A stretch of 64,000 nucleotides of DNA from Gammaproteobacteria bacterium (GTDB lineage: Bacteria; Pseudomonadota; Gammaproteobacteria; Acidiferrobacterales; Sulfurifustaceae), in contig JACQFZ010000056.1 in the NCBI GenBank assembly GCA_016199745.1, forward strand, positions 62,001-126,000. Reading direction: 5' to 3'. Shown here one piece after another: positions 1 to 9,536 of this stretch. Within the stretch, counting starts at the first letter, position 1, and every line of letters starts with the position of its first letter. A model generated the notes under the pieces. That model searched no databases. It was given only the letters and a program-made list of their open reading frames with translations, and had not been told where the DNA came from. The translations under genes were made by a program, and so were the position numbers.

Positions 1-552
1 CCGCTGGCCAACCAACAAGATCTCGGCCAGTGAGATAACCGAGACAAGCGATGTCAACTTAGCGATCGTGACAAATTCATTCGCAAGCGACGGCAACGCT
101 ACACGCAACGCCTGCGGTAAAACGATGAGACGCTGGCGACCACCAAATCGAATTCCCAACGCCCGTGCAGCCTCATGCTGACCTTTGGGGATGGAAAGTA
201 ACCCACCACGATGAATCTCGGCGATGTAGGCGGTTTCACTGAGAACCATCGCGATGAGACCAGCCCAGAAAGGTTCCGATAGCAGCACCCCCATGCTCGG
301 CAGCAGTTGCGGGAGGTTGTAGACAAAAATCAACAACACCATCAACGGCAAGCTGCGAAAGAACCAAACGTAGATCGAGGCCAAGGTACGCAAGAACCAG
401 CGCTTCGAATCTTTGGCCAGTGCCACGAAGAAACCCAGCACAGTGCTCACCACCCAGGTAAGCACGCTTAGCCAAACTACAAGCAAAGTGGCTTCCCAAA
501 AATCCTTGTACGAAAATAAACTCCAGACATACGACCAATCGAAGTCGACCAT
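1..552 (-). CDS. Amino-acid ABC transporter permease (partial, 3' end off window)
   Basis: Inner-membrane permease of the HisM/GlnP polar amino acid family; the C-terminus lies beyond the window edge. Translating the minus strand from the ATG at 552 gives MVDFDWSYVWSLFSYKDF, hydrophobic membrane segments, and the cytoplasmic EAA loop (HEAARALGI) that contacts the ATPase. An in-frame stop about 60 bases upstream and no other ATG support this start; a GAGAG ribosome-site-like run lies just ahead. It is 113 bp downstream of a binding-protein gene on the same strand, so it is probably its membrane partner. The ATPase should lie left of the window. Confidence 0.85.
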   Translation of the reverse strand, partial: MVDFDWSYVWSLFSYKDFWEATLLVVWLSVLTWVVSTVLGFFVALAKDSKRWFLRTLASIYVWFFRSLPLMVLLIFVYNLPQLLPSMGVLLSEPFWAGLIAMVLSETAYIAEIHRGGLLSIPKGQHEAARALGIRFGGRQRLIVLPQALRVALPSLANEFVTIAKLTSLVSVISLAEILLVGQR

Positions 553-665
553 TGGGCTCTCTACTCGTTTGATCGAATCCTTGATCGGTTGGTAAGGAAA
601 GGAACGTCACACCGGGACGGCCGGCGGCAACGCGTATGTTCTCGATACTATTTCGAGATAGATAT

Positions 666-1616
666 TCACCGCATCATCTCGACGCATCTTGCTTTTATGG
701 CGGCTTCATTCTCAGAGGAATGCAATTTCGACATCATCTTGAGACATCTCGTCATAGTGGCGTCTTTTTGCTTGTCAGCGTCAGCCATGACGGCGACCTC
801 GAACTCATAAGCAGCAGGCGCGGACACGTTGTACTTCTTCAATAGCTTCTGGTAACCGCCACTCGCACGAAATTTGTTCAGCGCCGTTTGCAGCGTATCG
901 AGAAGTTCCTTGTTCTGTTTATTCAGGCCGAGCCCGACCACTACCGGATACAGATTGCGATTGCTGCTGATGACTACGCGGCCATTTGTCTTTCGTACGG
1001 CGTCCCAGAGTACGGCCGAGTCTTCCAGTTGCACATCCACACCGCCGGACATAACTGCCTGCGTGGCCTCGGGCGATGTCGGAAACTCGCGCACATCGAT
1101 GGTACCCCGCCCCACGCAACCCGTCTCTGACAACTTCTTCAGATCGGCGATCCAGGCCGCGCCCTTGATCGACGCAACTTTCTTGCCGCACAACTCCTCC
1201 GGCTCGACGGGCTTGAAGCTGCTGGTCTTGCTCACGGCGATGGAGACGCCGGTCTTCATATATGGGATGAAGTTGATCTGTAACGCACGATCCGACTTAA
1301 CGTACAACGTCGAGGCGATGACATCGAACTTGTTACCTTTCACGCCGATGATCAGGTTCTCAAATCGGGTGTCCAGGACTTTCACTTTGAGTCCGGCTAT
1401 TTTGGCCAATGCCGTCACCAATTCGAAATCGAAACCGGCGGGCTGCTTGTTGTCGTCGAAGTAGTTGTAGGGCGGATAGGTCAGGTCTGTACCCACTTGC
1501 AGCACACCGGGCTCAACCGTCGAGGTGGCGGCGCTCGCGGGGATGGTCATGCTTGTCAGTAAGACCAACGTGGCAATGCGGGCAATACGGCGCGCGGTGA
1601 TGCTTGAATTTTCCAT
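666..1616 (-). CDS. Periplasmic amino-acid-type substrate-binding protein, copy 1
   Basis: SBP_bac_3-family solute receptor (316 aa) feeding the adjacent permease. It has a cationic, hydrophobic signal peptide ending near ASAATST, then the family opening LQVGTDLTYPPYNY and the GFDFEL segment of lobe 1. The start at 1616 is chosen because GAGGAG lies just upstream and the N-terminus then matches the two paralogs; an ATG 30 bases further up is less likely. After the usual domain end there is a tail of about 38 residues with two cysteines (TRCLKMM, KARCVEMM), shared with copy 2 but absent from copy 3. The ligand is unknown. Confidence 0.88.
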   Translation of the reverse strand: MENSSITARRIARIATLVLLTSMTIPASAATSTVEPGVLQVGTDLTYPPYNYFDDNKQPAGFDFELVTALAKIAGLKVKVLDTRFENLIIGVKGNKFDVIASTLYVKSDRALQINFIPYMKTGVSIAVSKTSSFKPVEPEELCGKKVASIKGAAWIADLKKLSETGCVGRGTIDVREFPTSPEATQAVMSGGVDVQLEDSAVLWDAVRKTNGRVVISSNRNLYPVVVGLGLNKQNKELLDTLQTALNKFRASGGYQKLLKKYNVSAPAAYEFEVAVMADADKQKDATMTRCLKMMSKLHSSENEAAIKARCVEMMR

Positions 1617-1770
1617 GGTATGTCTCCTCAGAAGTATGTGCTTCAAGAAGCATAGGTCTCCCTATCCCAAACACCGGTGAATTTTCGTGTTGAGTCCTGC
1701 GCGCACACCGATGCGGACAGAGCTTCAGCAGTAAAGCCATTGGCTTATCGATGTATAGCAGATGCCTCTC

Positions 1771-2151
1771 TCAGTAAGAGGAGCTCCCCTCTGCTTTCAA
1801 ATTGTGTCGTTCGTGGCCTTCGATGGCGGGGCTGAAGACACTGATCAGGCGCATGTCAGTGCGCGCGCGCAAGTAGTGCCGATCGTGCTGATCGAGCGCA
1901 TAGATAACACCCAGCCGGATCGGGTAACGATTGCCGGCCATGTCCTCTACTTCACCCTCTCCGGCAATGCAGTAACACGCTTCAAGATGGTTCTTGTACT
2001 CGAGCAACGATTCAGTGCCGGCTAATACGAGGGTCTCGGCGACGGCGAAGCCCATACCGTCGCCTTTGACGAGTAGCCGCCGGCTCTGGCCGTTGCCCCA
2101 GGCAACGTCCCGAACAGTGGCGGCGATTTCCTCGACAGATCGAACAATCAT
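1771..2151 (-). CDS. ectC: EctC-like cupin (solitary ectoine synthase homolog), copy 1
   Basis: 126-aa cupin of the ectoine synthase family, which closes N-gamma-acetyl-diaminobutyrate into ectoine. Start MIVRSVEE and the core YALDQHDRHYLRA match EctC. Positions equivalent to the known iron ligands are present as Y52, E57 and H92, and the C-terminal GHERH keeps the E and H of the substrate pocket. The tryptophan usual near position 21 seems to be missing (W18 instead). No ectA, ectB or ectD is nearby, so this is a solitary EctC and ectoine production cannot be assumed. AAGGA precedes the ATG. It differs from copy 2 at only 7 residues. Confidence 0.85.
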   Translation of the reverse strand: MIVRSVEEIAATVRDVAWGNGQSRRLLVKGDGMGFAVAETLVLAGTESLLEYKNHLEACYCIAGEGEVEDMAGNRYPIRLGVIYALDQHDRHYLRARTDMRLISVFSPAIEGHERHNLKAEGSSSY

Positions 2152-2212
2152 GGGGTGTTCCTTAACGGGTTTGTGGCCACCGCTGAGCCAACCATCACAA
2201 CTCAGCTCAAGA

Positions 2213-2290
2213 GGTGTGATAAAAGTATGGACACAAATTTATCTCATTAAAAATGACATTTATTCGCTTAATTCGTGAGATAAATTCACT
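2213..2290. promoter_or_regulatory. Operator/promoter block upstream of ectC copy 1 (duplicated)
   Basis: A ~78 bp block nearly identical to 5046-5124 (about five mismatches and one A indel). It contains an inverted repeat, AATTTATCTCA at 2236-2246 and TGAGATAAATT at 2276-2286. On the minus strand a CATACT -10-like hexamer (2224-2229) lies next to the inner arm. Conservation in two places argues for function, and the arrangement fits LysR-type activation of the ectC operon; binding by the LysR encoded at 5167 is inference. Confidence 0.65.
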
Positions 2291-2489
2291 ATTTGGCGTG
2301 TTGAACACGATTTATACCCAAGGGGCCTGGCAAACGCGTATATGCATACATATAGGTTGGCGGTGTTGCTCCGAGTGCCGTCAATATATTCAGCTGTTGC
2401 GGGGTATTGGTTAGGTCGTCGCAGTGAGTTTTTATTTTTGAAAAGCTGTCAAAACGGCCGACGCTAGCGCAAGTATTCTCGATACTGTT
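2291..2489. other. Intergenic stretch with remnant homology to the lysR leader
   Basis: No gene is seen. The left part (about 2310-2340) still resembles the leader of lysR at 5130-5170: CCCAAGGGGCCTGG and AAACG here against CCCATCTGAGCCTGG and AAACG there. Similarity fades where the lysR start codon would be, and the remainder up to the SBP2 stop is unrelated AT-rich sequence. It therefore looks like the breakpoint of the segmental duplication. Confidence 0.45.
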
Positions 2490-3443
2490 TCAAGGTACTC
2501 GCGTCATTATCTCGGCGCATCTTGCCGTCATAGTGGTTTTGCTCTCAGAGGCATGTAACTTCGACATCAACTCGACGCATCGAGTCAAAGTGGCTGCCTT
2601 TTGTTTGTCGGAACCGGCCGTCATAGCGACTTCGAACTCATAGGCAGCCGGCGCAGCCACGTTGTATTTTCTCAGCAGCTTCTGGTACTCACCGCTCGTA
2701 CGAAATTTATCCAGCGCCATTTGCAGCGTATCGAACAGTTCCTTGTTCTGTTTATTCAGGCCAAGCCCCACTACAACGGGATACAAATTGCGATTGCTGC
2801 TGATGACCACTTGACCGCCGGTTTTTCGTACGGCATCCGCCAGCACGACCGAGTCTTCCAGTTGCACATCCACACTGCCGGCGATGATCGCCTGCGTGGC
2901 ATCAGGAGAGGTCGGAAACTCGCGCACATCGATGGCCCCCTTTCCCAGGCAGGCAGTCTCTGACAACTTCTTCAGGTCGGCGATCCAGGCAGCATTCTTG
3001 ATCGAGGCAACCGTCTTTCCACATAGATCCTCCGGCTCGATGGGTTTGAAGCTATTGGTCTTAGCCACCGCGATGGATACACCGGTCTTCATATATGGGA
3101 TGAAATTAATCTGCTGCGCACGATCCGGCTTAACGTATAGCGTCGAGGCAATGACATCGAACTCCTTGTCTTTCACTCCGGTGATCAACTTCTCAAAACG
3201 GGTGTCCAGAAATTTGACTTGGAGTCCAGATATCTTGGACAACGCCTTCATGAATTCGACGTCGAAGCCGGCGGGCTGCTTGTTGTCGTCGAAATAGTTG
3301 TAAGGTGGATAGGTCAAGTCGATGCCCACTTGTAGCAGATCGTTCGTCGACGCCGCCACATTGACAGTAGTAATCGAAGTTGCGAGTAGGGTCATTGCGG
3401 AAATGCGAGCGATACGGCGCACCTTGGTGTTGGAACTCTTCAT
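2490..3443 (-). CDS. Periplasmic amino-acid-type substrate-binding protein, copy 2
   Basis: 317-aa SBP_bac_3 receptor, paralogous to copies 1 and 3. Signal peptide MKSSNTKVRRIARISAM followed by a hydrophobic core; the mature part opens LLQVGIDLTYPPYNY. GAGGAG sits ten bases upstream of the ATG. It ends with the same two-cysteine C-terminal tail as copy 1 (TRCVELM, TARCAEIM). It stands alone between the two ectC-containing modules, separated from copy 3 by a terminator, so it probably has its own promoter in 3444-3591. A different ligand specificity within a shared permease is possible. Confidence 0.87.
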   Translation of the reverse strand: MKSSNTKVRRIARISAMTLLATSITTVNVAASTNDLLQVGIDLTYPPYNYFDDNKQPAGFDVEFMKALSKISGLQVKFLDTRFEKLITGVKDKEFDVIASTLYVKPDRAQQINFIPYMKTGVSIAVAKTNSFKPIEPEDLCGKTVASIKNAAWIADLKKLSETACLGKGAIDVREFPTSPDATQAIIAGSVDVQLEDSVVLADAVRKTGGQVVISSNRNLYPVVVGLGLNKQNKELFDTLQMALDKFRTSGEYQKLLRKYNVAAPAAYEFEVAMTAGSDKQKAATLTRCVELMSKLHASESKTTMTARCAEIMTRVP

Positions 3444-3591
3444 AAAGATATGCCTCCTCAGAACTCACGGCAGACGGTCAATTCAAGACGGACTACTCAC
3501 CTCCTTATGGTTGACTCAACATTCCTGCGATTGAGTTCTCCAAATAACTTTCACCTCAAGGTCTGCACCGATGCTGGACACACATAAACTA

Positions 3592-3623
3592 AAAGGGGCG
3601 ATGGCCTGCGCCATTGCCCCTTT
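3592..3623 (-). terminator. Rho-independent terminator after SBP copy 3
   Basis: A 13-bp stem (AAAGGGGCGATGG at 3592-3604 with CCATTGCCCCTTT at 3611-3623, one G-T pair) with a six-base loop. On the minus strand the stem is followed by TTTTAGTTT; on the plus strand there is no T-run. It lies about 63 bp past the stop of the 3686-4522 gene and would end the ectC2-SBP3 transcript. Confidence 0.8.
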
Positions 3624-3685
3624 ACTACGACATCCCATCACACACAGCCACTACAACTTTCAAAAACACCTCTTCCTTGATGAGC

Positions 3686-4522
3686 TTACGGCGCGATGGC
3701 GGCCTGGAACTCGTGGGCAGTAGGTGCAGACACGTTGTACTTGGTTAACAGTTTTTGGTAGTCGCCGCTTGCGCGCAGCTTTTCCAGAGCCGCTTGCAGC
3801 GACTCGACCAGTTCCTTGTTCTGCTGATTCAGGCCGAGCCCGACCACTACCGGATACAGATTGCGATTGCTACTGATGACCACGCGGCCACCTGTTTTTC
3901 GCGAAGCATCCTGTAGCACAGCTGAGTCTTCGAGTTGCACATCGACACCCCCGGATATGAGTGCCTGCGTGGCTTCGGGAGAGGTCGGAAACTCACGCAC
4001 ATCGATGGCACCCTTGCCCACGCAAGTGGTCCCTGAAAGCTTCTTCAGATCGGCAATCCAAGCCGCGCCTTTAATCGAGGCGACCTTCTTGCCACACAGT
4101 TGCTCCGGTTCGGCGGGCTTGAAGCTGCTGGTCTTGGCCACAGCGATGGACACGCCGGTCTTCATGTATGGAATAAAGGTGACCTGTTGCGCACGATCCG
4201 GCTTGACGTACAGCGTCGAGGCGATGACGTCGAACTTGTTGCCTTTCACGCCGATGATCAGGTTCTCGAACCGAGTGTCCAAGAATTTCACCTTGAGTCC
4301 AGCCGCCTTGGATAACGCACTCATGAATTCGACATCGAAACCGGCGGGCTGCTTGTTGTCGTCGTAGTAGTTGTAAGGTGGGTAGGTCAGGTCCGTGCCC
4401 ACTTGCAGCAGGTTGCCCTCGACCGTCGACGCCGCCATGCTGGCAGGAGCGATCGCACTTGCCAGTATCGCCAATACCGCAATGCGGGCGATGCGATGTA
4501 CCTTGGTGCTGGAACTCTTCAT
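3686..4522 (-). CDS. Periplasmic amino-acid-type substrate-binding protein, copy 3
   Basis: 278-aa SBP_bac_3 receptor, close to copy 1 in sequence and in position behind an ectC gene. Signal peptide with SNTKV-like start (MKSSSTKVHRIARIAVLAIL) and ASMAAST cleavage region; mature protein opens LLQVGTDLTYPPYNY. It ends soon after the canonical fold (HEFQAAIAP) and lacks the cysteine tail of copies 1 and 2. The 85-bp gap to ectC2 is itself similar to the gap between ectC1 and SBP1, so gene and spacer were duplicated together. A terminator follows. Confidence 0.88.
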   Translation of the reverse strand: MKSSSTKVHRIARIAVLAILASAIAPASMAASTVEGNLLQVGTDLTYPPYNYYDDNKQPAGFDVEFMSALSKAAGLKVKFLDTRFENLIIGVKGNKFDVIASTLYVKPDRAQQVTFIPYMKTGVSIAVAKTSSFKPAEPEQLCGKKVASIKGAAWIADLKKLSGTTCVGKGAIDVREFPTSPEATQALISGGVDVQLEDSAVLQDASRKTGGRVVISSNRNLYPVVVGLGLNQQNKELVESLQAALEKLRASGDYQKLLTKYNVSAPTAHEFQAAIAP

Positions 4523-4607
4523 GTATGTCTCCTCAACAATCGGTGAATTTTTCGTGGATGGAGTTCTGCTCGCACACCGATACGCACAGAGCTTCAGTAG
4601 GCGCGAC

Positions 4608-4988
4608 TCAGTAAGAGGAGCTCCCCTCTGCCTTCAAATTGTGTCGCTCATGACCTTCAATTGCCGGGTTAAAAACGCTGATCAGACGCATATCAGTACG
4701 TGCGCGCAGGTAGTGCCGATCGTGCTGATCGAGCGCGTAGATGACGCCTGGCCTAATGGAGTAACGTTTGCCGGCCATGTCCTCTATCTCGCCTTCGCCG
4801 GCAATGCAGTAACACGCTTCGAGATGGTTCTTGTACTCAAGCAGCGATTCCGTGCCAGCTAATACCAGGGTCTCGGCGATGGCAAAGCCCATCCCGTCGC
4901 CCTTAACAAGCAGCCGGCGACTCTGGCCGTTGCCCCAAGCAACGTCCCGGGCAGTAGCTGCAATTTCCTCGACCGATCGAACAATCAT
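4608..4988 (-). CDS. ectC: EctC-like cupin (solitary ectoine synthase homolog), copy 2
   Basis: 126 aa, identical to copy 1 except for seven mostly mild changes (for example V13A, V37I, N74K, P77S, L80P). The metal-ligand positions Y52, E57 and H92 and the GHERH motif are kept, so both copies look under selection. First gene of a short operon with SBP copy 3, divergent from lysR; AAGGA precedes the ATG. Known solitary EctC proteins can act weakly on ectoine-pathway intermediates or glutamine; the substrate here is unknown. Confidence 0.85.
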   Translation of the reverse strand: MIVRSVEEIAATARDVAWGNGQSRRLLVKGDGMGFAIAETLVLAGTESLLEYKNHLEACYCIAGEGEIEDMAGKRYSIRPGVIYALDQHDRHYLRARTDMRLISVFNPAIEGHERHNLKAEGSSSY

Positions 4989-5045
4989 GGGGTATTCCTT
5001 AAATGGGTGTTGTGGCTCACCAGCCAGATACCAATTCAGCTGAAG

Positions 5046-5124
5046 GGTGTGATAAAAAGTATGGACACAAATTTATCTCATTAAAAATGACATTTATTCG
5101 TCTAATCTATGAGATAAATTCACT
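5046..5124. promoter_or_regulatory. Operator/promoter block between ectC copy 2 and lysR
   Basis: Second copy of the block at 2213-2290. Inverted repeat AATTTATCTCA (5070-5080) and TGAGATAAATT (5110-5120), centre-to-centre spacing about 40 bp, in the divergent region between ectC2 and lysR. A CATACT -10-like hexamer for the ectC direction lies at 5058-5063 on the minus strand. The place is typical for a LysR regulator controlling its own gene and the divergent operon; binding is inferred. Confidence 0.7.
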
Positions 5125-5166
5125 GAAATTGGACTTCAACCCATCTGAGCCTGGAGAAACGACAGC

Positions 5167-6048
5167 ATGAGCATGCCTTCATACAACGCGTTACGGGCCT
5201 TCGAGGCCGTGGCGCGTTTGGGCAATGTCGGTGCGGCGGCTGAGGAATTGCACGTCACTCAGTCGGCGATCAGTCACTTACTTCGCCAACTGGAAAGTTC
5301 GCTGGAGATGCGTTTGCTTCAGCGCAAAGGTCGCAAGGTTCAACCGACAGCTAATGGCGAACGTTTGGCGACCGGTCTATTGGAAGGATTTGCCCGTGTT
5401 CATGCCGCGGTGGACAGTGTCGCCCACCCGGTGCGAAGCAAGCGGCTAACCGTAGCATGTCTGCCGTCCGTGGCAGCACGCTGGATGGTGCCGAAGCTAT
5501 CTGACTTCCGACAGGCACATCCTAATATCCAGCTGCACATTCACTACAGCAGCACGGCCTCGGCGATGAATGCCGACCTGGGCGCAGATCTGGTGATTAC
5601 CTGGTTGGATAGTGATTATCACGGCAGCGGCCGAGCCTGGCGTCTGTTCGATGGCGCCACGTATCCGGTATGCAGCCCACTATACCTCGACCGATTCGGC
5701 AAAATTCGCGAACCCGCGGACTTATTGCGAGCCGAACTTCTACACGACGTAACTACCGCTAACTGGCGCGCTTGGTTTCGCACCCATGGGCTGAGTGCAC
5801 CCGAGCATGAGAACGAGCCGGTGTATGAAGACTTTAACCTGATGAGCATTGCCGTACTCGCAGGCCACGGTGTCGCGCTTTCGCCGTTGGCATTGCTTAA
5901 ACCGGAGCTTCAGCAAGGCATGTTGCTACGCTTGTTCGAAGCACCGGCGAACATACAACGCAGCTACTGGATAATTACGCCCGCTGAGCGGCGACCCGAG
6001 GCCGACGCGTTTGTCGAGTGGGCATTGGCGCAGGCTGCCGTGGGATAG
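5167..6048 (+). CDS. LysR-family transcriptional regulator (GcvA-like)
   Basis: 293 aa. N-terminal winged helix-turn-helix at about residues 4-64 (ALRAFEAVARLGNVGAAAEEL, then HVTQSAISHLLRQLE), followed by an effector-binding domain resembling periplasmic binding proteins. Sequence features such as the MPSYNALRAFEAVAR opening are those of the GcvA/AmpR group. Divergent from ectC copy 2, with the duplicated inverted repeat in between; it probably controls both ectC promoters. The effector may be the compound carried by the transporter. Only one regulator copy is present for two modules. Confidence 0.9.
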   Translation: MSMPSYNALRAFEAVARLGNVGAAAEELHVTQSAISHLLRQLESSLEMRLLQRKGRKVQPTANGERLATGLLEGFARVHAAVDSVAHPVRSKRLTVACLPSVAARWMVPKLSDFRQAHPNIQLHIHYSSTASAMNADLGADLVITWLDSDYHGSGRAWRLFDGATYPVCSPLYLDRFGKIREPADLLRAELLHDVTTANWRAWFRTHGLSAPEHENEPVYEDFNLMSIAVLAGHGVALSPLALLKPELQQGMLLRLFEAPANIQRSYWIITPAERRPEADAFVEWALAQAAVG

Positions 6049-6075
6049 CCTTTGCAAAACACCGGTAACATTAAT

Positions 6076-6297
6076 CTATTCGCTGGCAAGCGCCGAGATC
6101 AGGCAAATAACGCCTTGGGGTATACGCGTCGCAACAGCAGTTAGATCGGGATTGCCAAGCTTCGGTAGATTGACAAGACGATACACACCCCTGCTAACCT
6201 TCCGGAGCCGGCCGGCATCCCGCAGTCCGTACAGAACGCGCGGATGGATGCCAAGCGCAATAGCGCGTGAGGTTCGCAGCATGCCGCCAATTGGTAA
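6076..6297 (-). pseudogene. Remnant of an AbiEi-type antitoxin / regulator gene
   Basis: A reading frame of about 68-73 residues matches the N-terminal wing of AbiEi-like antitoxins (type IV toxin-antitoxin): LRTSRAIALGIHPRVLYGL, RGVYRLVNLP, then VICLISALA. In full proteins the last motif runs on through a region of about 100 more residues, but here a stop follows at once. In-frame similarity begins upstream of the first ATG (LPIGG) yet an in-frame TAA cuts it off, so both ends are broken. No AbiEii toxin gene is nearby. Probably decayed. Confidence 0.6.
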
Positions 6298-6517
6298 CGA
6301 GGATTAATCCGCTACTTCAAGTAAAAGCTGGGATCTGTGAATCCGGTTCGATGAGGGGACAACGGTAAAACGCATGCTGGCCACACAACAACCGTCAGGC
6401 AACTATCACCAAGTGGAAGCTATACAGCGAGAAATGAAATGGATGTAGTGCAGTAACGCCTTCAGCATCGCGCCCCCAACTTTACCCTCTCCTAAGAAAG
6501 AGCCGGTCGAAAGAGCG

Positions 6518-7978
<1,461 letters not shown>

Positions 7979-8114
7979 CTATTGTACGGATGGCACGGAT
8001 TGTCGTAAACGGGGTGGTGCCACCAATAGCCGATTTCCGTGGTGCCATAGGGAGCGACAGTTGAGCAGAATGCCGGGCTTCTCCGCCGGCCTAATACGGA
8101 TTATTTTCTACTTT

Positions 8115-9473
8115 ATGGAATATACCGCCACCTTCCCCACCCCGCTGCGCGAGATCTACACGATTTCGCGCCTGAACCGTGAAGCGCGCGCCTTACTGGA
8201 AGGCAGCTTCCCGCCGCTTTGGATCGAAGGCGAGATCTCCAACCTGGCACGGCCCGCGTCCGGCCACGTTTACTTTTGCCTGAAGGACGCCACCGCCCAG
8301 GTCCGATGCGCGCTATTCCGCACGCAAGCGCGGCAGGCAGCGGTGCCGCCGAAGGAAGGCATGCATGTACTGGTACGTGCGCGGCTGACCTTATATGAAG
8401 GCCGGGGCGAGTATCAGCTGGTTGTCGATCATATCGAAGAAGCCGGCGAAGGCGCGCTGCGGCGGGCGTTCGAAGCGCTCAAGCTACGGCTGGCGCAGGA
8501 AGGCTTGTTCGATGTGGCGCGTAAGCGGCCGTTGCCGCGGCTACCGCGACGCATCGGCCTTATCACCTCGCCGACCGGCGCGGTGCTACACGACATCGTC
8601 ACCACGTTGGGTAGACGATTTCCGGCGATTCCGGTGCTGCTTTACCCGGTGCCGGTGCAAGGCGAAGGTGCGGCCGCCCGCATCGCCGAGGCCATTCGCG
8701 TTGCCGGTACGCGCGCGGATTGCGACGTGTTGATCTTGGCGCGCGGCGGCGGCTCGCTCGAAGATTTATGGGCGTTCAACGAAGAAGTGGTCGCACGCGC
8801 CTTGGCCGCGTGTCCGATTCCGGTGGTTTGCGGCGTCGGCCACGAGACTGACGTAACGATCGCTGATTTGGCGGCGGACGTGCGCGCACCAACACCGACG
8901 GCGGCGGCCGAGCTCGTCAGCCCGGATCAACGCGCATGGGAGGAACAATTCCGCCATTTCGAACAGCGTCTGGTTCGGCGCATGCGCGATCTATTGCGCG
9001 AACGTGCGCAGAATGTCGATTGGCTGACGGCGCGGTTGGTGCATCCGCGCGCACGGCTCGAAAATCTGCGACATCGACTCGACAGTCTCACCCATCGATT
9101 GGTATCGGCGAAGTCGCTGCAATTGCACGACGTACGAGCAACGCTGCACGCTTTATCGAGCCGACTCGAACGCCAATCGCCGTTGCCACGACTGCGGGCG
9201 CGTCAGCTCCATTGTCGGCACTATGATGAGCGTTTGCGGCAGGCGTTGATTCGCCGCATGGAGCGTAGCCGCGAACGCTTAACGCATCTTGCGCGCGCAC
9301 TGAACACGCTGAGCCCACTGGCAACACTCGATCGGGGCTATGCAATCGTGCGCGATGCGACCAGCGGAAAAATTTTGCGCGACGCCAGTACCGTGGAACC
9401 GGGCACCACGATTGAAGCACGATTGGTGAAAGGCGCGCTTATTTGTCGAGTTGAAGAACGGCGAGAGAAGTAG
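8115..9473 (+). CDS. xseA: Exodeoxyribonuclease VII large subunit
   Basis: 452 aa. Single-strand-specific exonuclease subunit acting with XseB in repair and recombination. N-terminal OB-fold (LPPLWIEGEISN-like segment, GHVYFCLKD), catalytic domain with RIGLITSPTGAVLHD and ARGGGSLEDLWAFN, GHETDVTIADLAAD, then a long alpha-helical Arg/Leu-rich C-terminal arm. The frame is open further upstream, but MEYTATFPTPLREIY at 8115 matches family N-termini; no strong ribosome site is seen. xseB is not adjacent. Confidence 0.95.
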   Translation: MEYTATFPTPLREIYTISRLNREARALLEGSFPPLWIEGEISNLARPASGHVYFCLKDATAQVRCALFRTQARQAAVPPKEGMHVLVRARLTLYEGRGEYQLVVDHIEEAGEGALRRAFEALKLRLAQEGLFDVARKRPLPRLPRRIGLITSPTGAVLHDIVTTLGRRFPAIPVLLYPVPVQGEGAAARIAEAIRVAGTRADCDVLILARGGGSLEDLWAFNEEVVARALAACPIPVVCGVGHETDVTIADLAADVRAPTPTAAAELVSPDQRAWEEQFRHFEQRLVRRMRDLLRERAQNVDWLTARLVHPRARLENLRHRLDSLTHRLVSAKSLQLHDVRATLHALSSRLERQSPLPRLRARQLHCRHYDERLRQALIRRMERSRERLTHLARALNTLSPLATLDRGYAIVRDATSGKILRDASTVEPGTTIEARLVKGALICRVEERREK

Positions 9474-9536
9474 CACAACAACTGCCCTCGCCCGCTTCGC
9501 CGGGGAGGGAAATACATCTTGGTAGATTGAGCAAAA

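Noticed and set aside
9474-9536. Inverted CCCTC/GAGGG repeat between xseA and the M23 gene as terminator or repeat element
   Set aside because: Short stem with a long loop and no T-run; no second copy noticed in the window.
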